Positions 17,035 to 25,578 of a DNA stretch of 64,000 nt are shown one piece after another. Every line of letters begins with the position of its first letter. Position 1 is the stretch's first letter. The position numbers and the translations under genes are program-made. The stretch spans positions 62,001 through 126,000 of the forward strand of contig NZ_SETE01000005.1 in the NCBI RefSeq assembly GCF_004152935.1, in the 5' to 3' direction. The notes beneath the pieces were generated by a model that was given only the letters and a program-made list of their open reading frames with translations, did no database searches and was not told the origin of the DNA. This stretch comes from Brumimicrobium glaciale (GTDB lineage: Bacteria > Bacteroidota > Bacteroidia > Flavobacteriales_D > Crocinitomicaceae).

Positions 17035-17724
17035 ATGGACGAACTAACACAAGATATATTTGAATGGGATATTTTAAATTGGTCAAAAGCATTAGACTTT
17101 TGGACGAAGGAAATTGACATTAAAGATAAAAACTTTAAATGTTTGGAACTTGGTGGAAGACGAGGTGGATTATCTCTGTGGCTTGCTATGAATAACAATT
17201 CTGTTATCTGTTCGGACTTAGAATCTCCAGAAGAAATTGCTGAAAAATTACACACCAAATACAATTGCACCGATAAAATAGAATATCAAAGTATTTGCGC
17301 CACTGATATTCCTTATGAAAACGCGTTTGATATTGTGGTTTTTAAATCTATAATGGGTGGAATTAGTGGAAACGGTCAAGATCATTTAAAAAAACAGATG
17401 ATAGACCAAATTTATAAATCCTTAAAACCAAACGGTAAGTTATTGTTTGCCGAAAATCTTGAATCATCGTTTATCCATAAAGGTTTTAGAAAGACGTTTA
17501 TTAAATGGGGAGAAAGATGGAACTATTTAAAACACGACGAAATCAAACATGTTTTTAGCTCATTTGATAAAGTAAAGTTCAAAACCGTAGGCTTTTTCGG
17601 AACATTCGGAAGATCAGAAAGCCAAAGAAACTTCTTGAGTAAACTCGATAATGTTGTTACGAAAGTTGTTCCTAAAAGCAAGCGGTATATATTGTTTGGA
17701 GTGGCAGAGAAGACTAATGTTTAA
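17035..17724 (+). CDS. Class I SAM-dependent methyltransferase
   Basis: A 229-residue methyltransferase. Motif I is CLELGGRRGGLSLWLA at residues 36-51, and the acidic residue binding the ribose is Asp61 in VICSDLES. Post I is DIPYENAFDIVVFKS (about 92-106), and the following GKLLFAENLESSF is the usual strand 5 region. The C-terminal half is basic, with no membrane anchor. Substrate is not evident. It could act on a small molecule or lipid. It is followed by 300 bp of spacer repeats, so it is monocistronic. Confidence 0.85.
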   Translation: MDELTQDIFEWDILNWSKALDFWTKEIDIKDKNFKCLELGGRRGGLSLWLAMNNNSVICSDLESPEEIAEKLHTKYNCTDKIEYQSICATDIPYENAFDIVVFKSIMGGISGNGQDHLKKQMIDQIYKSLKPNGKLLFAENLESSFIHKGFRKTFIKWGERWNYLKHDEIKHVFSSFDKVKFKTVGFFGTFGRSESQRNFLSKLDNVVTKVVPKSKRYILFGVAEKTNV

Positions 17725-18037
17725 TGGTTAATTATTAATGGTTAACGGAAAGGAAAAGCAATGTTTAATGGTTAATTATTAATTGTTAACGTGGTTGGAT
17801 ATTGAATTTCTACTGTGTAGAAATTGAGTTTACTAATAAACCACTACTATTAAAAAACCGTCCAGCGCAAAAATCGTTAAACATTAATCATTAAAAGTCC
17901 GTCCAGCGCAAAACCCGTTAAACCTTAAACATTAATAATTAAAAGTCTGTCCAGCGCAAACACACATTAAACATTAAACCTTAAACATTAATCATTAAAA
18001 AAACCGTACCTTGCATGCCTATTAAAAGTTGAAAATT
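17725..18037. repeat. Intergenic repeat cluster
   Basis: Spacer built of two repeat types. The first half carries TTAATGGTTAATTATTAATGG-like units. The second half has GTCCAGCGCAAA three times, starting near 17860, 17901 and 17949 (spacing 41 and 48 bp), each followed by TTAAACATTAATCATTAAAA-like sequence. A TACCTTGC element near 18007-18014, one mismatch from the -7 consensus, may be the promoter of the following gene. Confidence 0.7.
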
Positions 18038-19909
18038 ATGGAGGCAAATAAAATGCGAAATTATATTAAAGATGTACTGGAAAATATGCCAAGTGATTGG
18101 TTGACACTCACAACACATCGTTTAGATATTTATGACGAAAAGTTAGCAAAAACTCAGTTTCTAAATGAGTTAGAAGATTTGTTTAACGACAATAATTCTG
18201 ATTTATCAGTACTAAAAAAACTGCCTACTGCTTATGATTATATTCGTTTAGGTCATCCTTTATCTTGTATTTTGGAATGGGGAATTGCGAATTTATACAA
18301 CATAAATTCAGAAAATGTAATCAGTTTCTCCTCTAAGACAGTTCCTGTTTTAGCTATTTTAAGAACAAATGCATTAAAGAATAAGAAAACTCAGATTGCT
18401 TATACTGGAGAATTACCAGCTCATTTTGATGCTGATAAAATTCGTGAAGTTTATGAATATAACTTCGATTTAAAGAAGGTAGAGAAAGCAGAAGATATTT
18501 CTGAGTATGATGGAACTACAATTTTTATTTCTCATGAAGATAAAATTGGAAATACTGATCTTTCTAAAAATGTAGATTTCTATATCAATTTACATGCTCA
18601 ATTAGGAAGTGTTTTGATTGTGAATGGTGAACAAAACGAAAGCTACATTTCGGATATTCAGCATGTAAGAAGAAGAGAAACTATTGCAATGACGCCAGAA
18701 AATTCTCACGTTGCTTTAAAATCATTTATTGAAGATTCTGCAATTGATTTTGAAGGGAATTTTGACGAAAATCTTGCTCAAAATAAATCAAGCGTTTTAA
18801 AATCATTCAATGAGATTACTGGAACAACAATAAAACCATTAGTTGCGTCAAGTGGACTGTCCATGCAATATGCAATTATGATGGGACTTATTGATGATGC
18901 ATTGGAAAATCACAAAGGAAAAGAAATTAAATTTATTGTTCCTCCAAATTGTTATGGTGGAACGAATGATCAAGCCAGACGTGTTGCGGCATGTAACGAC
19001 AACGTGGAAGTTGTAGATTTACCTGTAGATGGTGAAAATGACATGGTTCAGAGTATTGATACTGTGCTTACGAAAATCGCTAATGAAGACGCTATTCCAT
19101 ATATAATTGCTGAAATCCCAACGAATCCTAGAGTTGAGGTTCCTAATTTGGAAGCTTTGAAAGCTGCTTTAAGTAAAGAGCGCAAAACTGCAAATGGTGA
19201 AATCGCTATTGATCCAGTTTTCATTTTAGATCAAACATTTTGTCCAAACGTTCATTTCTTAGGCGAAGGAGAAATTCTATCAACCGTGAGAACAATTTCT
19301 TATGCGAGTGGATCGAAATTTCCTAGTGGTGGAAAATGTACTGCTGGTTATTGTGTTGGAAATGACATGACGCAAACTTTGATGGATAAAATTGAATTGC
19401 ATCTGGAACTTTGCGATAACGAAGCGACACATCTTCAATATGAGATTTTAGCGAAGCAATTGCCTTCAATGAATCAACGAATTATTGATGCTTATAAAAA
19501 CACACGTGAATTCGTGACATTTATACACGATGTTCTGCCAAGCGCAAAAATAAATTTTGTTTCGGAAGAATTAGCAGAGCATGAATTTACACCTTCAGTT
19601 TTCTCATTAGATCTTCCAACAAAAGGAAATAATGCAGAAGAAAAAGAAGCGTATAAAAGAGCATTGAATTTGAAGTTAATCAACATGATGATTACAGAAA
19701 TTCCTAATGAAAGTAAATTCTGTGTAAGTTATGGTCAGTTGAAAGGATGTTATTGGACAATTCCAGCAACATCAACGCAAGGAACAACCAAAGAAGGAGA
19801 TAAAGATTATATTGTTAGGGCATCGCTGTCTGGAAATATGGATTTAGAAAAACACAAAGAGGTATTTTCAGAATTTGTTAAACATTTGTTTAAGGATTTA
19901 AAAGGATAA
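18038..19909 (+). CDS. Long Cys/Met-metabolism PLP enzyme family protein
   Basis: A 623-residue fold-type I PLP enzyme of the Cys/Met metabolism group (cystathionine gamma-synthase/lyase relatives). The PLP lysine is in YASGSKFPSGGKCTAGYC, preceded by the cofactor aspartate in FILDQTFCPN. The substrate-region motif IPTNPRVEVPNLEALK is also typical. Classical members have about 390 residues. This one has an extra N-terminal domain of about 230 residues that resembles none I recognise and carries a second nucleotide-enzyme-like stretch. I cannot say whether it makes cystathionine, cleaves it or uses another thiol. An ATG at 18053, 8 bp after GGAGG, is an alternative start and would use a rare Shine-Dalgarno site; the ATG at 18038 is chosen as the longest ATG form. 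Confidence 0.85.
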   Translation: MEANKMRNYIKDVLENMPSDWLTLTTHRLDIYDEKLAKTQFLNELEDLFNDNNSDLSVLKKLPTAYDYIRLGHPLSCILEWGIANLYNINSENVISFSSKTVPVLAILRTNALKNKKTQIAYTGELPAHFDADKIREVYEYNFDLKKVEKAEDISEYDGTTIFISHEDKIGNTDLSKNVDFYINLHAQLGSVLIVNGEQNESYISDIQHVRRRETIAMTPENSHVALKSFIEDSAIDFEGNFDENLAQNKSSVLKSFNEITGTTIKPLVASSGLSMQYAIMMGLIDDALENHKGKEIKFIVPPNCYGGTNDQARRVAACNDNVEVVDLPVDGENDMVQSIDTVLTKIANEDAIPYIIAEIPTNPRVEVPNLEALKAALSKERKTANGEIAIDPVFILDQTFCPNVHFLGEGEILSTVRTISYASGSKFPSGGKCTAGYCVGNDMTQTLMDKIELHLELCDNEATHLQYEILAKQLPSMNQRIIDAYKNTREFVTFIHDVLPSAKINFVSEELAEHEFTPSVFSLDLPTKGNNAEEKEAYKRALNLKLINMMITEIPNESKFCVSYGQLKGCYWTIPATSTQGTTKEGDKDYIVRASLSGNMDLEKHKEVFSEFVKHLFKDLKG

Positions 19910-19930
19910 ACATTTTACGGAGGTACAATG

Positions 19931-20160
19931 AAGGGACGTTTTGAAAAACGTCCCTTTTATCATTAATGTATTATTTGATTCAAGGATTCAAAAGAAAAAA
20001 CATTTAACGAAGTTACAATGTAGGGACGTTTTGCAAACGTCCTTTACATTATTCAATGATTATTTGGTTAAGGATTCAAAAATTCAATGATTCAAAAAAA
20101 CAAACATTTATCAAAGCCATAATGTTCGTCCATTTTACAAATCGTCCTTTTCAGTATTAA
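19931..20160. repeat. Hairpin repeat cluster, GGACGTTT family
   Basis: Two near-perfect hairpins follow the PLP gene. The first at 19931-19956 has stem AAGGGACGTTTT with its complement and a T-run, and serves as that gene's terminator. The second at 20023-20042 has stem GGACGTTT. A decayed third copy lies near 20124-20145. Spacing is about 90 bp, and each is followed by GATTCAAAAATTCAATGATTC-like sequence. They are related to the 106-bp units at 56.7-57.1 kb. Confidence 0.75.
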
Positions 20161-20199
20161 ATTTTTATTCGAATAAAGATTCAACAAACCCTCCCATTT

Positions 20200-20529
20200 T
20201 CACACCTTGGTTTTTCTATAATCTACATAAACATTTACAAACCAATACAAACTAAAAGTACTGGCGATAAACAATGTAGAAATAACAAAAGTTTGCGATT
20301 GAAATGGATTTCCATCGGTTTGAAAATAGAAATAAGCTGCCAAAATCAATAAGAATAAATACATTACTCTCAAAATGTAGAAGTAACTGCCATTAGAAGT
20401 TTTTACTTTATGGCTTTTTGGAATCAACCCTTTTTCAGCATTAATTTGATGTATAATTCTGTCCTTTAAATTCTCGCTGGCCTTTAGTTTTGATGCCAGC
20501 ATCAATTCTTTTAATTCTTTATCTTCCAT
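20200..20529 (-). CDS. Membrane protein in sigma-factor operon, possible anti-sigma
   Basis: A 109-residue protein with a charged N-terminal cytoplasmic region (MEDKELKELMLASKLKASENL) and two hydrophobic helices at about residues 51-68 and 80-101. It starts 5 bp after the sigma-factor stop codon, so it is co-transcribed and probably coupled. The size, charge and location fit a small membrane anti-sigma or regulator of the sigma factor, but no zinc anti-sigma motif (HxxxCxxC) is present. The role is inferred from position only. Confidence 0.65.
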   Translation of the reverse strand: MEDKELKELMLASKLKASENLKDRIIHQINAEKGLIPKSHKVKTSNGSYFYILRVMYLFLLILAAYFYFQTDGNPFQSQTFVISTLFIASTFSLYWFVNVYVDYRKTKV

Positions 20530-20534
20530 GATAA

Positions 20535-21071
20535 TTATTTTAAAATGTCATGTAATTTTTTTCGCGCTCTAAAAAGTATGATTTTGACATTACTTTTGGT
20601 CAAAGTCATAATTTCAGCTATTTCGCTCACTGAATATTCCTCTAAATAATATAAAGTTACAACGATTGCCTCGTTTTTTGGTAATCTCTCAACCGCTTTA
20701 TTTACAGATTCTTTTCGTTCTTGAAGTTCACTATTTTCGTTGGATTCAAAAACTATCTTTTGTGAATCTTCAGTGAGGTTTTCAATATAATCAGCTTCCC
20801 CCCTTTTCTTAACCTTATTGAATGTTGTTATTGCCGTATTGTAAACGATTCGATAAAACCAAGTTGAAAATTTACTTTTTGAACTATAAGTATGCATGTT
20901 ATAATAGGCTTTTACAAAAGCATTCTGAACAACATCTTCTGCTTCTTGTCTATTATTCAAAATACGAAAAGCAATCGTCAACGCCATATCTTGGTATTGA
21001 TCAACAAAAAAGTCAAAGGAAGATGAATCTCCCTTTAAAACTTGCTTTATTATTTGCTTTTCATTCAACAT
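20535..21071 (-). CDS. ECF-type RNA polymerase sigma factor
   Basis: A 178-residue sigma-70 family extracytoplasmic-function sigma factor. Region 2 is at about residues 20-85 (FDFFVDQYQDMALTIAFRIL and AEDVVQNAFVKAYYN, then FSTWFYRIVYNTAI), and region 4 is at about 120-175 (LPKNEAIVVTLYYLEEYSVS and the helix-turn-helix IAEIMTLTKSNVKIILFRAR). It should direct transcription of its own regulon, perhaps envelope-stress genes. It is translationally coupled: its start overlaps the upstream gene stop at 21071, and the downstream membrane gene begins within 5 bp. Confidence 0.93.
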   Translation of the reverse strand: MLNEKQIIKQVLKGDSSSFDFFVDQYQDMALTIAFRILNNRQEAEDVVQNAFVKAYYNMHTYSSKSKFSTWFYRIVYNTAITTFNKVKKRGEADYIENLTEDSQKIVFESNENSELQERKESVNKAVERLPKNEAIVVTLYYLEEYSVSEIAEIMTLTKSNVKIILFRARKKLHDILK

Positions 21072-21451
21072 TAATCTACTTCGTTTTCATTGTGGTTCTT
21101 TGACATAAAGAAATAGATTAAATGTGAAATCCCTAAGAATAGCAGCACTATTGGTGCAATTACCCAAAAACCTTCGTCTTCACGTAAATTTAAAATTTTG
21201 ACGATCAAGATACCAATTCCAACCCCAACACCTACTCCAATTAACAAAACAGCATTTTTCAATGTTTTCAAACGATTTGGGATTTCTTTATCATCGCTCG
21301 GAGGCATCAAACCCTGATTGATCATTTCCATTCGTTCTTTGTGTTTATGGTTTGCTGTGCGCAAAGCAAAATAAACTCCTAATCCAATTGGTAAAGCAAT
21401 GGTAGAAAGAATTGCAACAATAGCTATTACGCTTCCAAAAATATCATTCAT
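21071..21451 (-). CDS. DUF6249-like membrane protein
   Basis: A 126-residue membrane protein, the first gene of the sigma-factor operon. It has hydrophobic helices at about residues 5-27 and two more near 66-84 and 92-112. The segment HKERMEMINQGLMPPSDD (37-54) resembles the conserved charged loop of DUF6249 proteins. The role is unknown. Its last base overlaps the sigma gene start codon, so the two are coupled. It could sense the envelope and act on the sigma factor together with the third gene of the operon; that is inference. Confidence 0.7.
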   Translation of the reverse strand: MNDIFGSVIAIVAILSTIALPIGLGVYFALRTANHKHKERMEMINQGLMPPSDDKEIPNRLKTLKNAVLLIGVGVGVGIGILIVKILNLREDEGFWVIAPIVLLFLGISHLIYFFMSKNHNENEVD

Positions 21452-21643
21452 CTTTTTTAATTTAAAGTTAATACGAATTTTGTCTCACTAATAAGACTAA
21501 CGATAAAATGATTTGGTTACAAATGGGTAAAATAAATAAACCATTTCGATAACTTGCTTTTACAATAATTTAATAGAAACTCCGTTTGCACTGAATAACA
21601 GATAACTAAGGAAGAGTAACTTATATCAATTAATTTTTGAGAA

Positions 21644-22264
21644 ATGAAAACAATAATTTTATTTACAGTTTTGATCTTCTGTTCTTTGAGTTTAAAAGCA
21701 CAATCGGAAAGTAATTCAGAAGAAAGTAAATTTAGATTTGGATTTAATCTTGGCGCTAATTATTCAATGATCAAACCGGTAAACACACCAACCGCTAATT
21801 ATGAAATCTCAAATGGAATTGGATACAATTTAGGAGTACTCATGGATTATTCAGTTACTGATAATTTTATTATTTCTCCAAAAACAGAATTGGCAATTCA
21901 CAATAGCAGCATGGAATTTAGAAACAATAGCAACGGTTCAAGTTATTCCTACAAAATTCTTCCAATAAGTTTGAATGTAATGACACATTTCAAATACAAG
22001 ATCACAGGCAAGAAGCACATACCTTATATTTTTGTTGGCCCAAATTTAAAATTACCGCTTTCTAGAAATCCAACTATAAACACAGCTTATAAAACCAGTT
22101 ACGATATTGCGCTAGATTTCGGAATAGGATTAGAAAACAAAGTGAAAAATTTTATTTTCGCACCTGAACTGAGATATTCCTATGGTCTGCTGAATATAAA
22201 TGGCAATCCATCTTTAAAAGGTCTGAAATTACACAGTATTTCATTGGTTTTGAATTTTACCTAA
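21644..22264 (+). CDS. PorT-like outer-membrane beta-barrel protein
   Basis: A 206-residue protein with a signal peptide (LFTVLIFCSLSLKAQ, cleavage about residue 19). The mature protein is a series of amphipathic beta strands typical of the PorT/opacity-type small barrels: RFGFNLGANYSMI at the start, YNLGVLMDYSVTDNFIISP in the middle, and a final strand LHSISLVLNFT. This is the usual outer-membrane barrel family seen beside T9SS genes in Bacteroidota. The specific function is unknown. It is convergent with the UbiB-like kinase gene, only 18 bp apart. Confidence 0.75.
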   Translation: MKTIILFTVLIFCSLSLKAQSESNSEESKFRFGFNLGANYSMIKPVNTPTANYEISNGIGYNLGVLMDYSVTDNFIISPKTELAIHNSSMEFRNNSNGSSYSYKILPISLNVMTHFKYKITGKKHIPYIFVGPNLKLPLSRNPTINTAYKTSYDIALDFGIGLENKVKNFIFAPELRYSYGLLNINGNPSLKGLKLHSISLVLNFT

Positions 22265-22282
22265 GTAAAATTCAAACCTCAC

Positions 22283-23947
22283 TTACTTTTGCTTTTTACT
22301 TTCATCAACAAATAAAATTTGATACAATAAATACATTCCAATCAAAGCGGCAATAATGAACAATACAAAAGCAAACGCTGGATATCCAAAAACGGTGAAT
22401 GAACTCGGAATTTGAACTAACATTGCAGCTCCTATGATTAACGCAGCGATAATTAATCCTGCTGTAATTCGATTGGCTACTTTTTGAAATGCTCCTGTAA
22501 ATCGGTCTTCATCAATCGTATCTACTTTAATTCTTATTTTATTTTCGGCTAAGTTTTCTGTGAATTTATTGATTCGATAAGGCAAACTCTCCGTCAAATC
22601 TTTCATTTCTAAGAACAATTCCATCAAGTTTCCCGGCTTCAGGTCCTCTTTCATGCGCTTTTGCATCAAATGTTTAGCATACTCTTTCACCGTTTTCTGC
22701 ATGTCATACTCAGGTGTGAGTGTAGCAACAATTTGATCCATATTCAACAATATTTTCCCTAGTACATTCAAGTCTACAGGAATATGAATGTTCTGTTTTG
22801 CCGCCATTTGATTGATTTCAATAAGGGTTCTCCCCGTCTGTAAATCTTTCGCTTTTTGATTTTGACTTTCTTGAATTTTTCTTTCAATATTCTTTGTAAA
22901 TAGTGCTAAATCGACATCTTTATCATCATATTCACTAATAGAAAGTAAAAGATCAGTCACACGAGAACTGTCGTAATTACTTAATCCTATCATTAATTTA
23001 AGAATCGTTTCTTGCATTTGATTGCTGAACTTGGCTACCATTCCGGCATCCATTAAAGCAATTTTATTGTCTGGTGTTAAGTAAACATTTCCTGGATGTG
23101 GGTCAGCATGAGCGAAACCATCAATAATTATTTGATTCAGATATCCTTTGATCAAATCATCAATTAAAGGCACCATGTCGAGATCCATAATTTTTAACGG
23201 CGAAACCTTTGTAATTTTGTTTCCTTCTACAAAATCCATCGTTAATACTCTTGAAGAGCAATAATCCAATACTGGTGCTGGAATAAATAAATGATGGAAA
23301 GACTTTAAATTTGTTTTTAAAGTAAGCAGGTTTTGCGCTTCTAAATTATAATCTAATTCCTTCAATAAAATATAACGCAATTCTTCAATTACTGTGTGAA
23401 GGCTGTAACTTCTAGCAACTTTACTTATACTTTCAGCCTTTTTAGACAACTCCATTAAGGTATCTAAATCTTCAATAAATCGCTTACGTATTCCAGGACG
23501 TTGAATTTTAACTGCCACAACTTGACCCGATAGCGTAACCGCTTTATGCACTTGTCCGATTGAAGCACTTGCCAGCGGCTCTTTATCGAAAGACAAAAAC
23601 GCTTTTGAAATTCGAACTCCTATTTCTTCCTTGAAAATTTCTTCTACAACTTCGTACTCTACCTCATCGACATCATCTTGCAATGTTGCTAAAGCCTCCA
23701 TAAAATGCGGAGGAAGTAAATCTGGTCGTGTAGAAAGTAACTGACCCAACTTCACATAAGTTGGTCCCATTTTCTTTAAGTCTTCCGTTAATTCTTCAGG
23801 AGTATGATCAAATTCATCAGCAATATTTTCTTTATCCGCTGATTGAATTTCATCGCCAGAAAATGAAAAAACATCACTGTTCCAGTATTTCAACATGAAT
23901 TTGAAAAAGCGAACGTATTTGTCGTATTGATCAGGAAGAATTCCCAT
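22283..23947 (-). CDS. AarF/UbiB family atypical kinase
   Basis: A membrane-associated ABC1/UbiB kinase-like protein of 554 residues. The KxGQ motif is in TYVKLGQLLSTRPDLLPP. The A-rich loop is ASASIGQVHKA, the ATP lysine in VAVKIQRPG, the catalytic region HADPHPGNVYL, and the metal motif DAGM in place of the usual DxG. Two hydrophobic helices at the C-terminus anchor it. The family supports biosynthesis of ubiquinone or menaquinone-type quinones by an ATPase activity. The ATG at 23947 (protein MGILPDQYDKY) is chosen over a TTG at 23971, whose extra eight codons are lysine-rich and A-tract encoded. Confidence 0.9.
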   Translation of the reverse strand: MGILPDQYDKYVRFFKFMLKYWNSDVFSFSGDEIQSADKENIADEFDHTPEELTEDLKKMGPTYVKLGQLLSTRPDLLPPHFMEALATLQDDVDEVEYEVVEEIFKEEIGVRISKAFLSFDKEPLASASIGQVHKAVTLSGQVVAVKIQRPGIRKRFIEDLDTLMELSKKAESISKVARSYSLHTVIEELRYILLKELDYNLEAQNLLTLKTNLKSFHHLFIPAPVLDYCSSRVLTMDFVEGNKITKVSPLKIMDLDMVPLIDDLIKGYLNQIIIDGFAHADPHPGNVYLTPDNKIALMDAGMVAKFSNQMQETILKLMIGLSNYDSSRVTDLLLSISEYDDKDVDLALFTKNIERKIQESQNQKAKDLQTGRTLIEINQMAAKQNIHIPVDLNVLGKILLNMDQIVATLTPEYDMQKTVKEYAKHLMQKRMKEDLKPGNLMELFLEMKDLTESLPYRINKFTENLAENKIRIKVDTIDEDRFTGAFQKVANRITAGLIIAALIIGAAMLVQIPSSFTVFGYPAFAFVLFIIAALIGMYLLYQILFVDESKKQK

Positions 23948-24200
23948 AGTGTATTTATTTTTTTTTTGCAAACTACGAAAAATGAGCTTATGGTAGATTT
24001 ATTTAAGAAAATTTGGAGAAGTGGAGAGTGAGTTTGATGAGCGTAAGGTCTACAAGATTTGTTTTCATAAGTATTTAGTGACTCGTCGGAAACACAACAT
24101 ATTAAAATGACCAGACCAAATCATCAATATAAGTCAAATGCCGTATTTCAAGATGCGCATCACTCGCATAACTTTACAATGAATTTTAAAATCAATTATC

Positions 24201-25475
24201 ATGAAAACAATTTTTACTTTTTTATCTATCGCATTAGCGACGACTTCTTTTAGTCAGAACTGGACTTCAACAGGAGCATTAGCAGCATCAGGAAGTAGTT
24301 ATCTTATTGCTGCTACTAGTATTGGTGACAATGTTTATGCAGTGGGAAGCGACCTCACTTTTGTATATTCTCCAAATAGAGGAGTAACATGGACAGCACC
24401 CGCAATAACGCCACCTCCTGGAGCATACTATGCATTGATAGCTTGCAATAATTATTTATATGCATCTATGAAACTCAACAACTATGACCATGAGCTTCGT
24501 TATAGTTTAAACAACGGATTAACTTGGACTGTAGATACAGTTGGTTTGCCACAAAACTTACCAAATACTGGAAAAGAGGCAATGAATGTGCGTTACATGG
24601 GCAACAATTATGTAATGGCTTTCAATCCTACAAAGGCTTATCACAAAAAACTGGGAACAAGTACATGGATTGCTACAACTATTGATTACACGATTCCAGA
24701 TGTTATTGGAATGAATGACAATTGGTATGCAATTGGAGCAGGAAGAATGTATAAAAGCACGAATCATGGAGGATCATGGTCAGAACTTTCACCAACAGGA
24801 TTGCCAACAGGATTTCAAGGAAATAAATTGGCGAGTAATGGCTTAGACCGTTTATTTGTTTCGAATTCACCAGCAAATGGAGGAACAGACATTTACTTTT
24901 CAGCAGATGGCGGAAACTCATTTACTCTAACAAATTCAGCAGCTCAATACACGTACAACAATGCGTTTATAGGAGCTATGTTTGCAGTTGATGATTTTAT
25001 TTTCGCTTCTGTTTTGCCTGAATCTGGGAATTTTGTGGATGAACCACCATTTATCAGTTCAATGTCAGCTTCACCAAGTTTTAGTGTTGGTGATGGTTCA
25101 GGGCTGCCAACTAACGCAACAATTTCAGATATCCCATTCTACTTCAATTCAGGAAATAAACTATTTACAATGTATGGTGATTTATTCACAAGTATGCCAG
25201 GATTTATTGGGAATCCAGTAATTGTTTCAGTTGATAAAAACGAAGCTTTAGAAGTTGGAATTTATCCAAATCCTGCTCAAAATCAGATTAATATTTCAAC
25301 AAAAGAAATGAGTAATCTAACATCTATTGCTTTATATTCTTCTCAAGGACAATTGATCAGAGAATTTAAGATTAATGAGCAATCAATTAATGTTTCTGAT
25401 TTACCTAGAGGTCATTACATTTTGAAAATTCAGAGTACGACTAATGTAGGGACTAAGCAGGTGATTTTAAATTAG
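24201..25475 (+). CDS. Secreted BNR-repeat-like protein with T9SS tail
   Basis: A 424-residue protein. The signal peptide ends near SFSQ (residue 19). The mature part carries sialidase/BNR-like repeats with the signature SPNRGVTWTAP, SLNNGLTWTVD, STNHGGSWSELS and SADGGNSFTLT, as in WD40/YVTN-type propellers and photosystem II assembly factor-like proteins. This suggests a seven-bladed beta-propeller without obvious catalytic residues. The C-terminus from about 352 (VGIYPNPAQNQINIS) is a type A sorting domain, so the protein is secreted by T9SS. A strong terminator lies between it and the convergent CHRD gene. Confidence 0.8.
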   Translation: MKTIFTFLSIALATTSFSQNWTSTGALAASGSSYLIAATSIGDNVYAVGSDLTFVYSPNRGVTWTAPAITPPPGAYYALIACNNYLYASMKLNNYDHELRYSLNNGLTWTVDTVGLPQNLPNTGKEAMNVRYMGNNYVMAFNPTKAYHKKLGTSTWIATTIDYTIPDVIGMNDNWYAIGAGRMYKSTNHGGSWSELSPTGLPTGFQGNKLASNGLDRLFVSNSPANGGTDIYFSADGGNSFTLTNSAAQYTYNNAFIGAMFAVDDFIFASVLPESGNFVDEPPFISSMSASPSFSVGDGSGLPTNATISDIPFYFNSGNKLFTMYGDLFTSMPGFIGNPVIVSVDKNEALEVGIYPNPAQNQINISTKEMSNLTSIALYSSQGQLIREFKINEQSINVSDLPRGHYILKIQSTTNVGTKQVILN

Positions 25476-25498
25476 GGTTTAACTTTTCAAAACCAAAG

Positions 25499-25536
25499 AA
25501 CCCTGCTCAAAACATTTCTGTTCTGAGCAGGGTTTG
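25499..25536. terminator. Bidirectional terminator
   Basis: An 11-bp stem (AACCCTGCTCA with TGAGCAGGGTT) closes a 14-nt loop. It lies between the convergent BNR-type gene (stop at 25475) and the CHRD gene (stop at 25579), so it probably serves both. Confidence 0.8.
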
Positions 25537-25578
25537 AACTAATCAACCAAGCAAAAAGTTAATTAGATAATTATAATC

